Shown piece by piece: positions 34,050-43,231 of a stretch of 64,000 nt of DNA. A program made the position numbers and the translations under genes. Within the stretch, counting starts at the first letter, position 1, and each line of letters opens with the position of its first letter. Below the pieces are notes generated by a model that worked only from the letters and a program-made list of their open reading frames with translations, searched no databases and was not told the DNA's origin. Origin of the DNA: CAYHMW01 sp964357925 (lineage in GTDB: Bacteria; Patescibacteriota; Microgenomatia; UBA8517); the NCBI GenBank assembly GCA_964357925.1, contig CAYHMW010000003.1, positions 12,303-76,302 on the forward strand. The letters are read 5' to 3'.

Positions 34050-34316
34050 CTACTTCTTTAGAAAGTAATTATAGACTCTTGCAAAAAGGTATCCTGTTAA
34101 CCATGCTGCCACAGTAAATGATACTAGTCCTACAATGAACGAGCTCATTGTTAGACTCCATCCAGATACTTTACTGATTTCGAGTCCGTGAAACCAAGCT
34201 TGAGCTATGGTGATGGATAACTGAGGGAACAGGGAAACAGCCATCCGACAAAAGACATACAATATTGCACTGGTAACCGCGAGAGCATTTGCGGTTACGT
34301 TTGGATCATGCTTCAT
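34050..34316 (-). CDS. DUF5676-like small membrane protein
   Basis: An 88-residue protein with two hydrophobic helices (about residues 9-28 and 53-80), starting MKHDPNVTANALAVTSAILYVFCR. This is the DUF5676 pattern, small membrane proteins common beside copper and heavy-metal ATPases. The start at 34316 is used because AAGGGGGTGAT lies just upstream; an earlier ATG would overlap that site. It follows the CopB-like gene by 38 nt and is probably in the same operon. Confidence 0.7.
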   Translation of the reverse strand: MKHDPNVTANALAVTSAILYVFCRMAVSLFPQLSITIAQAWFHGLEISKVSGWSLTMSSFIVGLVSFTVAAWLTGYLFARVYNYFLKK

Positions 34317-34354
34317 TTTTATCACCCCCTTCAATGTTTACTTTATAGAAATGA

Positions 34355-36499
34355 CTAGGCTTCCAAGTGCTGGTTCTTAAGTGTTAGAGCGTTTGCAACG
34401 ACAATTAGAGAAGAGGCGCTCATGAGAAGTGCCCCCCATTCAGGGCGAAGTAAAATACCGTATGAATAAAGTACGCCCGCAGCAAGAGGAATAGTAATTA
34501 CGTTATACCCTGCTGCCCACAGAAGATTCTGCTTCATTTTACTATCAGTCCTGCGGCTTAAACTTATTGCCTTAACAATGTCCAAGGGGTTGCTTTTAAC
34601 CAAAACCATTTCTGCGGACTCTATGGCGACAGATGTTCCAGCGCCTATAGCAATCCCGATATGAGCCTGGGTCAAAGCCGGTGCATCGTTTACACCATCC
34701 CCGACCATTCCAACAACATACCCTTCATCCTGAAGCTCTTTAATTTTACTGGTTTTTTGGTCGGGCAAAACTTCTGAATACACCTTATCAATCCCCAGCT
34801 CTGCTCCAACCATTTCAGCAACTTCTTTTTTATCCCCGGTGAGCATGACAACACTTATGCCCATTTTATGGAAAGCCTCGATTGCACTTTTTGATTCCTC
34901 CCTAATGGTATCTTCCAAAATTATTGCCCCGATTGCCTCATTGTTTTTTGCGACGTAAACCACAGTTCCTACTGAATTTGCGGGGATCTCAATTTTTTCA
35001 GTGTTAACTCCTGCCTCTGTCATCATCATCCGGTTGCCAACATCAATTTTCGCTCCATCCACCGTCCCTTCTGCCCCCTTCCCCGGAAACGATTTAAAGT
35101 TAGTTGCAGGACTAGGCTCAACACCCTCTCCTTTTGCATAACTTACGATTCCCTGTGCGACAGAGTGTTGAGAATGAAGATCAACCGATGAGGCAAATTT
35201 AAGAAGTTGATTTTCATCTATATTTAAACCAATGATTTTCGTAACACCAAATTTCCCCTCCGTTAACGTACCCGTTTTGTCGAGTACTAAATATTTAAGT
35301 TTTCTGGCAACCTCCAAACCCTTCATGTCACGAATTAGGATTCCATTTTTTGCAGCCACAGAAGAGGTTATTGTTGTCACTGTAGGAATAGCGAGTCCTA
35401 ACGCATGTGGACACGCGATAACAATTACAGTTATTGCGAGCGTTGCAGCAAAGACTATTCCTTGAGGATTAATTAAAAGCCAATAAATAAACGTTCCTGT
35501 TCCGACAGTAATTGCCGTTAAAGTTAACACATTCGCGGCTTTGTCAGCGAGCTCCTGAACTTTTGGTTTTGTATTTTGTGCTTGCCGTATCAAGTCCATT
35601 ATTTGCGCAATAGCGGATTCTGCTCCTGTTTTGGTAATTTTCACAGTTAAAGATCCATCATTGTTAATAGATCCTCCTATAACTTCGTTGCCTTTTTCTT
35701 TTGCGATAGGGCGCGATTCTCCTGTTAACATTGATTCATCAACAGAAGATATTCCATCTGTAACTATCCCATCTGCAGGAATTCTTTCTCCCGGTTTAAC
35801 GAGAAGATAATCACCTTTCTGAAGCTCATGAGTTTGAACATCTTTAATGCTCCCCTTAACTAATAAATGAGCAGTGTCAGGAATTAGTTTTGCTAGTTCT
35901 TTGAGGGCACCACCTGTTCCTATTACCGCTCTCATTTCCAGGTAGTGGCCGAATAAAAATGCCAAGGCTAGAGTCGAAATTTCCCACCACAAAGACTCAC
36001 CGGTAAAAAGAAAAGTAGCAGCAGAGCTAAAGAGATATCCTGTCGAGAGTGCCAGAGAAACTAAAGTCATCATGCCAAAATTACGGGTTTTAATCTCACT
36101 CTTTGCTGCACTAAAGAATGGTTTACCACCATAAACCACAATTGCAGTACCTAAAATAAATAACACAAATTCGCGTCCTTGGAAGTCAAGCGAGAATCTC
36201 AACCACTCCTGAATTTGCATCGACAAAACAAGAACCAGAATTGTTAATGGCAAAACAGCAAAAAACCTCTTCCTAAAATCATCAGCCATCATTTTATGGT
36301 GTTCCATTGGATCCATATCAAACTTTTCTACCTCTGATTTTTCAGAGTTTGTCTCAGTGTGCTTCATTCCTGCATGGTCCATTTTCTCCATTGGCCCTCT
36401 AATTTCGACGAGGTTCATTCCGCACTTTGGGCATTTCCCAGGTTTATTGGAAGTAACATCTGGGTGCATTGGACAGGTATAAGTTTTAGTTTTCATCAT
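34355..36499 (-). CDS. copB: Copper/silver P-type ATPase, CopB type (CPH)
   Basis: A 714-residue P1B ATPase. The N-terminus carries a heavy-metal-binding segment YTCPMHPDVTSNKPGKCPKCGMNLVEI with paired cysteines, then a His/Met-rich stretch. The intramembrane motif is CPHALG in place of CPC, which marks the P1B-3 or CopB group. The phosphorylation motif is DKTGTLTEGKFG, the TGES motif is LTGESRPI, and the hinge is GDGVNDAPAL. It exports copper or silver ions from the cytoplasm. It overlaps the upstream SRPBCC gene by 4 nt. Confidence 0.9.
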   Translation of the reverse strand: MMKTKTYTCPMHPDVTSNKPGKCPKCGMNLVEIRGPMEKMDHAGMKHTETNSEKSEVEKFDMDPMEHHKMMADDFRKRFFAVLPLTILVLVLSMQIQEWLRFSLDFQGREFVLFILGTAIVVYGGKPFFSAAKSEIKTRNFGMMTLVSLALSTGYLFSSAATFLFTGESLWWEISTLALAFLFGHYLEMRAVIGTGGALKELAKLIPDTAHLLVKGSIKDVQTHELQKGDYLLVKPGERIPADGIVTDGISSVDESMLTGESRPIAKEKGNEVIGGSINNDGSLTVKITKTGAESAIAQIMDLIRQAQNTKPKVQELADKAANVLTLTAITVGTGTFIYWLLINPQGIVFAATLAITVIVIACPHALGLAIPTVTTITSSVAAKNGILIRDMKGLEVARKLKYLVLDKTGTLTEGKFGVTKIIGLNIDENQLLKFASSVDLHSQHSVAQGIVSYAKGEGVEPSPATNFKSFPGKGAEGTVDGAKIDVGNRMMMTEAGVNTEKIEIPANSVGTVVYVAKNNEAIGAIILEDTIREESKSAIEAFHKMGISVVMLTGDKKEVAEMVGAELGIDKVYSEVLPDQKTSKIKELQDEGYVVGMVGDGVNDAPALTQAHIGIAIGAGTSVAIESAEMVLVKSNPLDIVKAISLSRRTDSKMKQNLLWAAGYNVITIPLAAGVLYSYGILLRPEWGALLMSASSLIVVANALTLKNQHLEA

Positions 36500-36990
36500 G
36501 GTTCTCTAAAGTGATTATCAACTCCAGAAATCATTTGTCTTACACACCATTTTGCATAAATTCCGCCAAACAACTGCCCAAGTATTTTGGTGATAAAAGT
36601 TTTTGGGATGTTGTAATCAATGTAGACCTTTAATTTTGACTGATTTTCTTTTACTTCAATTTCAAAACCCAGTTTGTAATGATCAATGACGATGAGATTG
36701 ATATTCCCAACCGTCTGCCATTCTTTTTGATGTGGAGGTTTGTGTATGGTGATAACTTCATCTAAAAATAAGTTAACCCCTAACACTTTTCCCTGCATAG
36801 TAATATGTGAGCCAGCTTTTTGTCCTCTCGCTTCATCGACGATAGTTTCCATGCTGCCTCCACCCATCATCCATGAAGATTTATTCATATGAGCGGAAAA
36901 ATTTGCATGATCATCAGCATATGCGAAAACTTCCTTTGCTGACGCGTGAATTAGTGTGCTTTCTTCATAATGCCTTTCAAAACCAACCAT
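36496..36990 (-). CDS. SRPBCC-family protein (polyketide cyclase/CoxG-like)
   Basis: A 164-residue START-like protein. It begins with the family pattern HYEESTLIHASAKEVFAYADDHANFSAHM and has a long C-terminal helix TKILGQLFGGIYAKWCVRQMISGVDNHF that would close a ligand cavity. A MMGGGSME loop is methionine-rich. Ligand unknown. It is first in the operon with the CopB-type ATPase and is preceded by a TGAA-N7-TGAA repeat (37029-37043) and a TATCAT box near the start, which suggests metal-responsive expression. Confidence 0.7.
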   Translation of the reverse strand: MVGFERHYEESTLIHASAKEVFAYADDHANFSAHMNKSSWMMGGGSMETIVDEARGQKAGSHITMQGKVLGVNLFLDEVITIHKPPHQKEWQTVGNINLIVIDHYKLGFEIEVKENQSKLKVYIDYNIPKTFITKILGQLFGGIYAKWCVRQMISGVDNHFREP

Positions 36991-37028
36991 ACATCTTTAA
37001 TGATACATTAATCGTATATACCAAAGTA

Positions 37029-37043
37029 TGAATTTTTTGTGAA
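37029..37043. promoter_or_regulatory. Candidate response-regulator site (direct repeat), copB operon
   Basis: TGAATTTTTTGTGAA holds two TGAA units with an 11-bp period, as do sites at 39353 and 46018. OmpR/PhoB-type regulators commonly bind such 11-bp direct repeats. It lies about 40 bp upstream of the SRPBCC-copB operon start. Confidence 0.5.
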
Positions 37044-37069
37044 GATTCGCCCTGAGTTTGCCGAATGGG

Positions 37070-37237
37070 TTAATGTTTGTGACCGTCACCCCGCATCATG
37101 AATAAATGGAGTAGGGGACACGCCAAAAGAATTCCATAAGGTAATAATGATTTAACAGGGACTTTAAACACACCAATTACAACAATTGCGACTGCAACCA
37201 AAATCACACAAACAACAACAGTTCTAAAAGCTTTCAT
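37070..37237 (-). CDS. Small membrane protein, DUF2933-like
   Basis: A 55-residue ORF beginning MKAFRTVVVCVILVAVAIVV, with one strong hydrophobic helix, then LLPYGILLACPLLHLFMMRG and a His-rich tail DGHKH. The CPLLHLFM plus histidine tail matches small DUF2933-type proteins found near copper genes. The cysteine, methionine and histidines could bind Cu(I). It follows the histidine kinase gene by 45 nt in the same direction. Confidence 0.65.
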   Translation of the reverse strand: MKAFRTVVVCVILVAVAIVVIGVFKVPVKSLLPYGILLACPLLHLFMMRGDGHKH

Positions 37238-37282
37238 ATTTACCAATAGTACTTCTTTAATAATTAATATTGTCTGAAGAAG

Positions 37283-38656
37283 TCATGAGGATCGTTTTGC
37301 AAGTGGCAACTCAATCGATACAAATGTGCCTTTACCAGGTTCGCTTTTAACATCAATTGAGCCTTGATGTGCATTTATAAGGGTTTGTGCGATAGATAAA
37401 CCCAAACCCGATCCAAAGGTTTTTTCCGTGCTAGTTCCTCTGTAAAATCGGTTAAATATACGTGGTATGTCCTTTTTAGATATACCAATACCAGTATCGC
37501 GGACATTAAAAATAGCAAACGGCCCTTGCTTTTTAAGCGAGAGATTTATTGCACCATTAGATGGGGTAAACTTAACGGCATTATCGATAATGTTTAAGAA
37601 AGCTCGCATTAATTTATCCTCATTTCCTAAAACAAAAGTTCCATTTTCGATATTTGTAATAATTTTAATATCTTTTGAAAGAGCTAATTTTTTCAAAATT
37701 TCTTTGAGTTCGCCAGTCATTTTTGACAGATTTATTTTTTCTGATTTACCACGCGCATTATCAGATCTTGTCCAAGCGAGGTCTAAAATGTTTTTAAGTG
37801 TTCCGGCAATCTTGTTAATATCGATAAGCGTTTCATTTAACGAAGCCTTATATTCGGAAGCTGATCTTTTTTTGGAAAGTGCAATTTCGACACCACTCCG
37901 AAGTGTTGCAAGTGGAGTCTTAAGCTCATGAGCAAGATCCCCGATTAGCATACGTTCCCGTTCAAATGCTTCGCTGATTCTATCTAACATTGTATTGAAG
38001 GTTTCAGAAAGTTCTTCAATCTCATCTCCTGTGTTAGGTCTTTTAACTCTCTCGGTTAAGTTTTCAGAACTAACTCTTCTTAGCTTATCTGTTATTTCTG
38101 TCAGGGGGCTTATCGCTCTTTTGGTCAGCAAAAATCCGCCAACTATTGTAGGAATTACAAGAACAATATAAATAATTCCCAAAGTCACAATCAAACTTTG
38201 TAATGACTTTTGAACTATTTCAATTGGGTGTGCCATCAAAACGACACCCAGCATAGAGCCATCTTTAACAACCGGAGTTGCTCGGAAACGAAGAGGCAAT
38301 TCTCCAACAATCTTATCGACAAAAAAAGGCTCTCTTGTTTTAACTACTCTTTGGAACATTTCACCGGTTATGTTTTCAGGTAAATCAGAAGTAAGAGAAC
38401 TTGAAATAATATTGCCATCTTTACCCAAGACAACCACAAGCATCCCAGGTATTCCAGAGAACTCCTGCAGGAATGACTGCCTGGACAAAACTTCCACTAC
38501 TTTTTCAGAATGGGAGATTAAAGCATTGTCCGTATTAGCATAAAGTACATACTTTGTGAGAATAAAAAAACCTATTACAAGTAAAGCAGAGAAGATAACA
38601 AAAGCAGACACATACCAGAAAGTCAATCTAAACTTTATACTTTTGAGATTTATCAT
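37283..38656 (-). CDS. Sensor histidine kinase (CusS-like)
   Basis: A 457-residue membrane kinase. There are two transmembrane helices (about residues 12-35 and 155-178) around an extracytoplasmic sensor region, then a HAMP domain (RAISPLTEITDKLRRVSSENLTERV), the H-box IGDLAHELKTPLATLRSGVE, N-box NIIDNAVKFT, G1 RDTGIGISKKDIPRIFNRFYRG and G2 FGSGLGLSIAQTLINAHQG. The topology is that of heavy-metal sensors such as CusS. The signal is inferred from the surrounding copper genes. It overlaps the regulator gene by 4 nt. Confidence 0.9.
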   Translation of the reverse strand: MINLKSIKFRLTFWYVSAFVIFSALLVIGFFILTKYVLYANTDNALISHSEKVVEVLSRQSFLQEFSGIPGMLVVVLGKDGNIISSSLTSDLPENITGEMFQRVVKTREPFFVDKIVGELPLRFRATPVVKDGSMLGVVLMAHPIEIVQKSLQSLIVTLGIIYIVLVIPTIVGGFLLTKRAISPLTEITDKLRRVSSENLTERVKRPNTGDEIEELSETFNTMLDRISEAFERERMLIGDLAHELKTPLATLRSGVEIALSKKRSASEYKASLNETLIDINKIAGTLKNILDLAWTRSDNARGKSEKINLSKMTGELKEILKKLALSKDIKIITNIENGTFVLGNEDKLMRAFLNIIDNAVKFTPSNGAINLSLKKQGPFAIFNVRDTGIGISKKDIPRIFNRFYRGTSTEKTFGSGLGLSIAQTLINAHQGSIDVKSEPGKGTFVSIELPLAKRSS

Positions 38657-39327
38657 GTTTCTTCTGTCAGACGATACCCCACGCCATGTACAGTATGAAT
38701 CAATTTTTTGCCTGAACCATTGTCGACCTTTCTCCTTAAAGAGGCTACAAAAACATCCACAATATTGCTCATGCTGTCAAAATTATAATCCCAAGCGTGC
38801 TCTGTGATCATTGTGCGCGAAACGACTTCGTCTTTGTGTCGAAGTAATAGTTCGAGTATAGAAAACTCTTTTGGTGTAAGTGTGATGTTTTTGCCACTCC
38901 TCGTAACAACATGTTTTATTGGATCTAGAACCAAGTCAGCAACTTTCAAAACCGGTGAGGACTCCTGCTTACTGCGTCTTATTAGTGCTTGAATTCTTGA
39001 CCTTAGTTCTAAAAAAGAAAATGGCTTGGTCATATAATCATCGGCTCCACTATCGAGACCCGCCACTTTATCTTCTATGGTAGTTTTAGCAGTTAACATC
39101 AAAACAGGCGTTTTTATATTCTTTTCACGAAGACCCCGACAGAGGGTGAGACCATCGATTTTTGGGAGCATAATATCCAGAATTATGAGGTCGTATTCTT
39201 CCGATTCAGCGAGGTATTGGCCCTCTTCGCCATCATAGGCCACGTCCACGGCATAACCTTCCTCAAGAAGTCCCTTCTTAATGACGCTCGAGAGCCTCTG
39301 TTCATCTTCGACCAAAAGAATCCGCAT
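38653..39327 (-). CDS. OmpR-family response regulator (CusR-like)
   Basis: A 224-residue regulator. The receiver has acidic E9/D10 in LLVEDEQRL, phospho-acceptor in LIILDIMLPKIDG (D51), and K in MTKPFS. The winged-helix DNA-binding domain follows with LTPKEFSILELLLRHKDEVVSRTMITEHAWDYNFDSMSNIVDVFVASLRRKVD and GVGYRL. TATAAT (39341-39336) lies 8 nt before the ATG, so the mRNA is probably leaderless. A TGAA-N7-TGAA repeat at 39353-39367 lies at the -35 position, which suggests autoregulation. Confidence 0.93.
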   Translation of the reverse strand: MRILLVEDEQRLSSVIKKGLLEEGYAVDVAYDGEEGQYLAESEEYDLIILDIMLPKIDGLTLCRGLREKNIKTPVLMLTAKTTIEDKVAGLDSGADDYMTKPFSFLELRSRIQALIRRSKQESSPVLKVADLVLDPIKHVVTRSGKNITLTPKEFSILELLLRHKDEVVSRTMITEHAWDYNFDSMSNIVDVFVASLRRKVDNGSGKKLIHTVHGVGYRLTEET

Positions 39328-39352
39328 ATAAGTGTATTATATGATGAAATTA

Positions 39353-39367
39353 TGAAGATTTCATGAA
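39353..39367. promoter_or_regulatory. Candidate response-regulator site (autoregulation)
   Basis: TGAAGATTTCATGAA has two TGAA units 11 bp apart. It lies 11 bp from the regulator's -10 box on one side and 7 bp from the TATAAT (39375-39380) of the toxin gene on the other, so it could control both. Confidence 0.6.
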
Positions 39368-39406
39368 ATTGGACTATAATGACCTTAGCGAATTTTTTTT
39401 GCAAAA

Positions 39407-39757
39407 ATGGAAAGTAAAAATATCGTAAAGACTTGGAATGTTTACTATTATCAAACTCCAAGAGGTGATTATCCTGTTAAGAATTTTATAGAAAAACAAA
39501 ACATAGCTGTCCAAACAAAAATATCAAGAAGCATCAATCTTTTGTATACCAAGGGCCCATTTTTAAAGCTTCCCTACATAAAGAAACTTCAGGACAAGTT
39601 ATATGAGCTCAGGATTTCTGGGCAACTCGCTGTTAGAATTTTCTATTCTCCTAAAAATGATTCTTATTATTTACTACATGCTTTCAAAAAGAAATCCGAA
39701 AAAACTCCAAGCCGCGACTTAAAAACGGCAATTGACAGAATAAAAGAAATAATATAG
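39407..39757 (+). CDS. RelE/HigB-like toxin (phage-derived Gp49 family)
   Basis: A 116-residue basic protein of the RelE/ParE superfamily, HigB-like Gp49 group. The family pattern appears as VKNFIEKQNIAVQTKISRSINLL, then KLPYIKKLQDKLYELRISGQLAVRIFYSP, with YYLLHAFKKKSEKTPSRDLKTAIDRIKEI at the end. It is expected to cut mRNA on the ribosome. The antitoxin gene follows by 12 nt, the toxin-first order typical of HigBA. TATAAT lies at 39375-39380. Confidence 0.85.
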   Translation: MESKNIVKTWNVYYYQTPRGDYPVKNFIEKQNIAVQTKISRSINLLYTKGPFLKLPYIKKLQDKLYELRISGQLAVRIFYSPKNDSYYLLHAFKKKSEKTPSRDLKTAIDRIKEII

Positions 39758-39771
39758 CATATATGCTATAT
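39752..39771. promoter_or_regulatory. 20-bp perfect palindrome between toxin and antitoxin
   Basis: ATATAGCATATATGCTATAT spans from the toxin stop to the antitoxin ATG. It is a good candidate binding site for the XRE-type antitoxin and could allow separate control of antitoxin expression. Antitoxin operators usually lie before the first gene, so this position is unusual. Confidence 0.55.
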
Positions 39772-40084
39772 GAAGAACAATAATATTCCACCTGAAATGA
39801 GGAAGCACATGGACTTTAAAGTTTGGGAAAAAGAAATGTTAAAAAATCCCAGATTTAAAAAGGAATACGATAAACTTGAACCTGAGTTTGCATTGATCGA
39901 AGCAATAATAGATGCCAGGATAAAAAGGGGTATTACCCAAAAGATTCTTGCAAAAAGAATGGGAACAAAACAGTCTGTTATTTCGAGACTTGAGTCCGGC
40001 AATGCCAATCCTTCTTTTTCATTCTTGAAGCGACTGGCTAGAGCTTTGGAAACAGATATTCAAATCAAGTTTAACCAACTTTAA
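39770..40084 (+). CDS. XRE-family antitoxin (HigA-like)
   Basis: A 104-residue protein. The C-terminal helix-turn-helix spans about residues 42-98 (IIDARIKRGITQKILAKRMGTKQSVISRLESGNANPSFSFLKRLARALE), typical of the Cro/XRE fold. The N-terminal 40 residues are charged and likely wrap the toxin. It is expected to neutralise the upstream RelE-like toxin and repress the operon. It ends 15 nt from the convergent copA stop. Confidence 0.88.
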   Translation: MKNNNIPPEMRKHMDFKVWEKEMLKNPRFKKEYDKLEPEFALIEAIIDARIKRGITQKILAKRMGTKQSVISRLESGNANPSFSFLKRLARALETDIQIKFNQL

Positions 40085-40099
40085 TGAGAACAGGTAAAT

Positions 40100-43000
40100 T
40101 TAATTATTTTTGACACCTATCGCGGCTTCTTGGCCTTCTATTTGTAAGTAAGTTTCACTTCCGACAAAGTGATAATCATCTGTTGCCGATTCTGTTTTTG
40201 CTAAAACACCAACAATTTTAACCTCTGGTATCCCAAAGAAATTATCGATTTTGTCTCCAATTTTTTTGAATACTTTTTCCTGCCGCATTATTTTCGCTTC
40301 TTCATAGCCGAGAACGACATCGCCAGGCAAAAGAGAAAATTTACCCTCTTTTACTTTCAGATTTTTATTGTATGAAAGCGGTTGAACAAAAACTTTAGGA
40401 TAACCGTCAGCTAAGGCTAATTTCATTTTTCCTGTCGAGACGATGTTTAGACTTTTCACTTCAGTCTCTGTTTTTGCCATTGGTTTCTCCTCAGCCATAC
40501 TTGAGCTGACGTTGGCAAACTGTATAAACATAAATGTAAATGCAACAGCCATAAAAGCAGGCGCAAGTGAGGATACATAGTCTTTCTTGCCGGGAGTAAA
40601 TCTCCTGAGGATTAATGAATTACCAACTACAGAAATCGAGCTCAGTGCCATAGCAAGTCCTGCCAATTCCGGTTTCAGAACAAGTCCTGCAAAACTAAAA
40701 ACTCTCGCCGCGATTGGAATTCCGATTATGTTATAAAAAAGCGCAAAAAACATATTTTGCTTAATCTTACCCATAGTTGATCGGGAAAGGTCGATCGCGC
40801 CCACAACATCCCGAAGGTCGTTTTTAATAATTACAATTCCGCCCGCTTCCATTGCAACATCAGTACCGGACCCCATCGCGATACCAAGATCAGCTTGGGC
40901 AAGTGCTGGGGCATCATTTATCCCGTCTCCTACCATTGCTACTCTTTTACCGGCATCCTGTAATTTTTTAACTTCAGAGGCTTTGTCTTCGGGAAGAACT
41001 TCCGCCAACACATTTGTAATCCCGACTTGCGAGGCGATTGCCCGAGCTGTTCGTTCATTGTCTCCGGTAATCATATAAACGGTAATTCCACGTTTTGCTA
41101 ACATCTCAATTGCCTCTTTTGAAGTTTCTTTGACAGTATCAGCAACTGCAATAAGGCCCAATACTTTCTTCTTTGTCGATAAAACCATTACTGTCTTGCC
41201 CTGGCTTTCAAGTGAATCAATTGTATATTTGTGTTCAAGTAAAGCTAGACCAAGAGTGTCAGTTACAAGTTTTGGTTTTCCAAAATAATAAGTTGTATTT
41301 CCTATATTTCCACTCACGCCAAATCCTGGGATAGCTTCAAACCCGTCGACTTCTGAAAGTGAGATATTTTTTTCTGTAGCATGGGAATATATTGCCTCAG
41401 CAAGTGGATGTTCAGATTGTTTTTCAAGAGAGGCAGCAATCTCTAAAACATTATTCTCTCCCAAAGTATCTGTTACTTCTGGCTTTCCTTTAGTGATTGT
41501 TCCAGTTTTATCAAAAACAATAGTGTTGATTTTGCAGGCTTTCTCCAAAGGTTCTCCGCCTTTAACCAAAATTCCATGCTCTGCTCCTTTTCCAGTTCCA
41601 ACCATTATGGCAGTTGGAGTAGCAAGACCCAAGGCACAAGGGCAAGCAATAACAATAACAGCTGTGAAGGCCATAAGAGCAAATGAAAGTGTAGCGCCAA
41701 GTAAGAAATACCAGACTGCAAAAGTGGCAATCGCAATTAGTATTACTGCTGGCACAAAATATGCAGAAATTTTATCTGCAATCGCTTGAATAGGAGCCTT
41801 TGACCCCTGTGCATCTTCAACAAGTTTTATAATTTGAGATAAAGTTGTTTCAGATCCGATTCTCGTAGCTTTGAACTCAAAACTACCAGTTTTATTGATT
41901 GTTGCTCCAATAACAAAATCACCTTCACGCTTCTCAACAGGCAAGCTTTCCCCGGTTATCATCGATTCATCAAGAGCCGAACTGCCTCTAATTATTTCAC
42001 CATCGACAGGAACCTTTTCTCCAGGTCGGACAATAACAATATCACCCACAAGAACTTCATCCAGATCGATATCAAGTGTTTGTCCGTTTCTGATAACACG
42101 GGCAGTCTTGGCTTGTAGTCCCATTAGTTTCTTTATTGCCTCTGAAGTTCTTCCCTTTGCTTTTGCCTCCAACCATTTTCCTAAAATGACAAAGGTAATT
42201 AAAAACGCTGCCGTCTCGAAATACAGCTCGGGAATCTTTGCTCCTTGTAGCCCAATAAATGAATTATTAGTAATGTAATAATTAAAAAAGTTGACGACAC
42301 TGTAGAAATAGGCAACCGATGTGCCTATCGCAATTAAACTATCCATATTGAAAGTTCTCATCTTTAGTCCAGAAATCATACCCTTATAAAATCCTGCTCC
42401 GATAATAAATTGCACCGGTGTTGCAAGGACGAAAGATATAATTCCGACGTAAGGGAGAAGAAGGGACGCGCCAAACGTTGTAGGGAAGAAGTCAAACAAC
42501 ATGAAGTAAATCATCGGGAAACTGAAAATAAAGCTCCAAATGAATTTCTTAAAATATCCGCCAATTTGCGCTTGTTGTTTTTCAGCTTCTTCTTTCGTAT
42601 TGGAAGGATCCGAGATGAGCGCCTTGTAACCTGTTCTTTCTATTGCTTTAATAAGGTCCTCTTCTTTTGCCATTGAAGAATCATATGTTACCGTTGCTTT
42701 CTCTGCAGCAAAATTCACACGCGCTTCCGTTACTCCAGTCACTTTCTTTAAAGACTTCTCAATTACACCAGCACAAGATGAACAATGCATACCAAAAAGC
42801 GAAAGTGCGACTTTCTTCTGCCCGTTTTCATTGTCATCGCGAGCGGCAGCGTGGCGATCATTGTCTTCGACTGACTGCAATGAAATATTTCCCTCAAACA
42901 TAAACTCTCCTCTCTCATCTTTTTTAACGGAACCTTTAATACTTATACCGCTCGACAGAATGTTTTTTAACATCATGCTATCGTAAACTACATGCCCTGA

Positions 43001-43231
43001 AGATAGGGCATTATCAACTATTCCTTTATAACCGGCATTTTCTATTGCCTCCATAATCAGTTGTGAATTTATTTCATCCTTGGCAGTTAAATAACCTTTG
43101 CCTGTTTTATGATCAACCGACACAGTTTCAACGCCAGAAATATCAGAAATCTCATCTTTTATAAGCATCTCACAGCTTTTGCAGTGCATACCGTTTACAC
43201 TAAAGTTGATTTTATTATTTCTGTTTATCAT
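40100..43231 (-). CDS. copA: Copper-exporting P1B ATPase CopA with two HMA domains and a C-terminal extension
   Basis: A 1043-residue Cu(I) ATPase. HMA domain 1 has GMHCKSC (C17/C20) and HMA 2 has GMHCSSC near residue 150. The core has eight membrane helices, CPCALG in helix 6, TGES (MITGESLPVEK), DKTGTITKG, the SEHPLAEAI nucleotide motif and GDGINDAPALAQ. After the last core helices, an extra ~150 residues follow: one more hydrophobic segment (FMAVAFTFMFIQFA) and a soluble domain ending GVKNN. That extension is not part of ordinary CopA and is unrecognised. The gene overlaps the small HMA gene by 4 nt. Confidence 0.93.
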   Translation of the reverse strand: MINRNNKINFSVNGMHCKSCEMLIKDEISDISGVETVSVDHKTGKGYLTAKDEINSQLIMEAIENAGYKGIVDNALSSGHVVYDSMMLKNILSSGISIKGSVKKDERGEFMFEGNISLQSVEDNDRHAAARDDNENGQKKVALSLFGMHCSSCAGVIEKSLKKVTGVTEARVNFAAEKATVTYDSSMAKEEDLIKAIERTGYKALISDPSNTKEEAEKQQAQIGGYFKKFIWSFIFSFPMIYFMLFDFFPTTFGASLLLPYVGIISFVLATPVQFIIGAGFYKGMISGLKMRTFNMDSLIAIGTSVAYFYSVVNFFNYYITNNSFIGLQGAKIPELYFETAAFLITFVILGKWLEAKAKGRTSEAIKKLMGLQAKTARVIRNGQTLDIDLDEVLVGDIVIVRPGEKVPVDGEIIRGSSALDESMITGESLPVEKREGDFVIGATINKTGSFEFKATRIGSETTLSQIIKLVEDAQGSKAPIQAIADKISAYFVPAVILIAIATFAVWYFLLGATLSFALMAFTAVIVIACPCALGLATPTAIMVGTGKGAEHGILVKGGEPLEKACKINTIVFDKTGTITKGKPEVTDTLGENNVLEIAASLEKQSEHPLAEAIYSHATEKNISLSEVDGFEAIPGFGVSGNIGNTTYYFGKPKLVTDTLGLALLEHKYTIDSLESQGKTVMVLSTKKKVLGLIAVADTVKETSKEAIEMLAKRGITVYMITGDNERTARAIASQVGITNVLAEVLPEDKASEVKKLQDAGKRVAMVGDGINDAPALAQADLGIAMGSGTDVAMEAGGIVIIKNDLRDVVGAIDLSRSTMGKIKQNMFFALFYNIIGIPIAARVFSFAGLVLKPELAGLAMALSSISVVGNSLILRRFTPGKKDYVSSLAPAFMAVAFTFMFIQFANVSSSMAEEKPMAKTETEVKSLNIVSTGKMKLALADGYPKVFVQPLSYNKNLKVKEGKFSLLPGDVVLGYEEAKIMRQEKVFKKIGDKIDNFFGIPEVKIVGVLAKTESATDDYHFVGSETYLQIEGQEAAIGVKNN

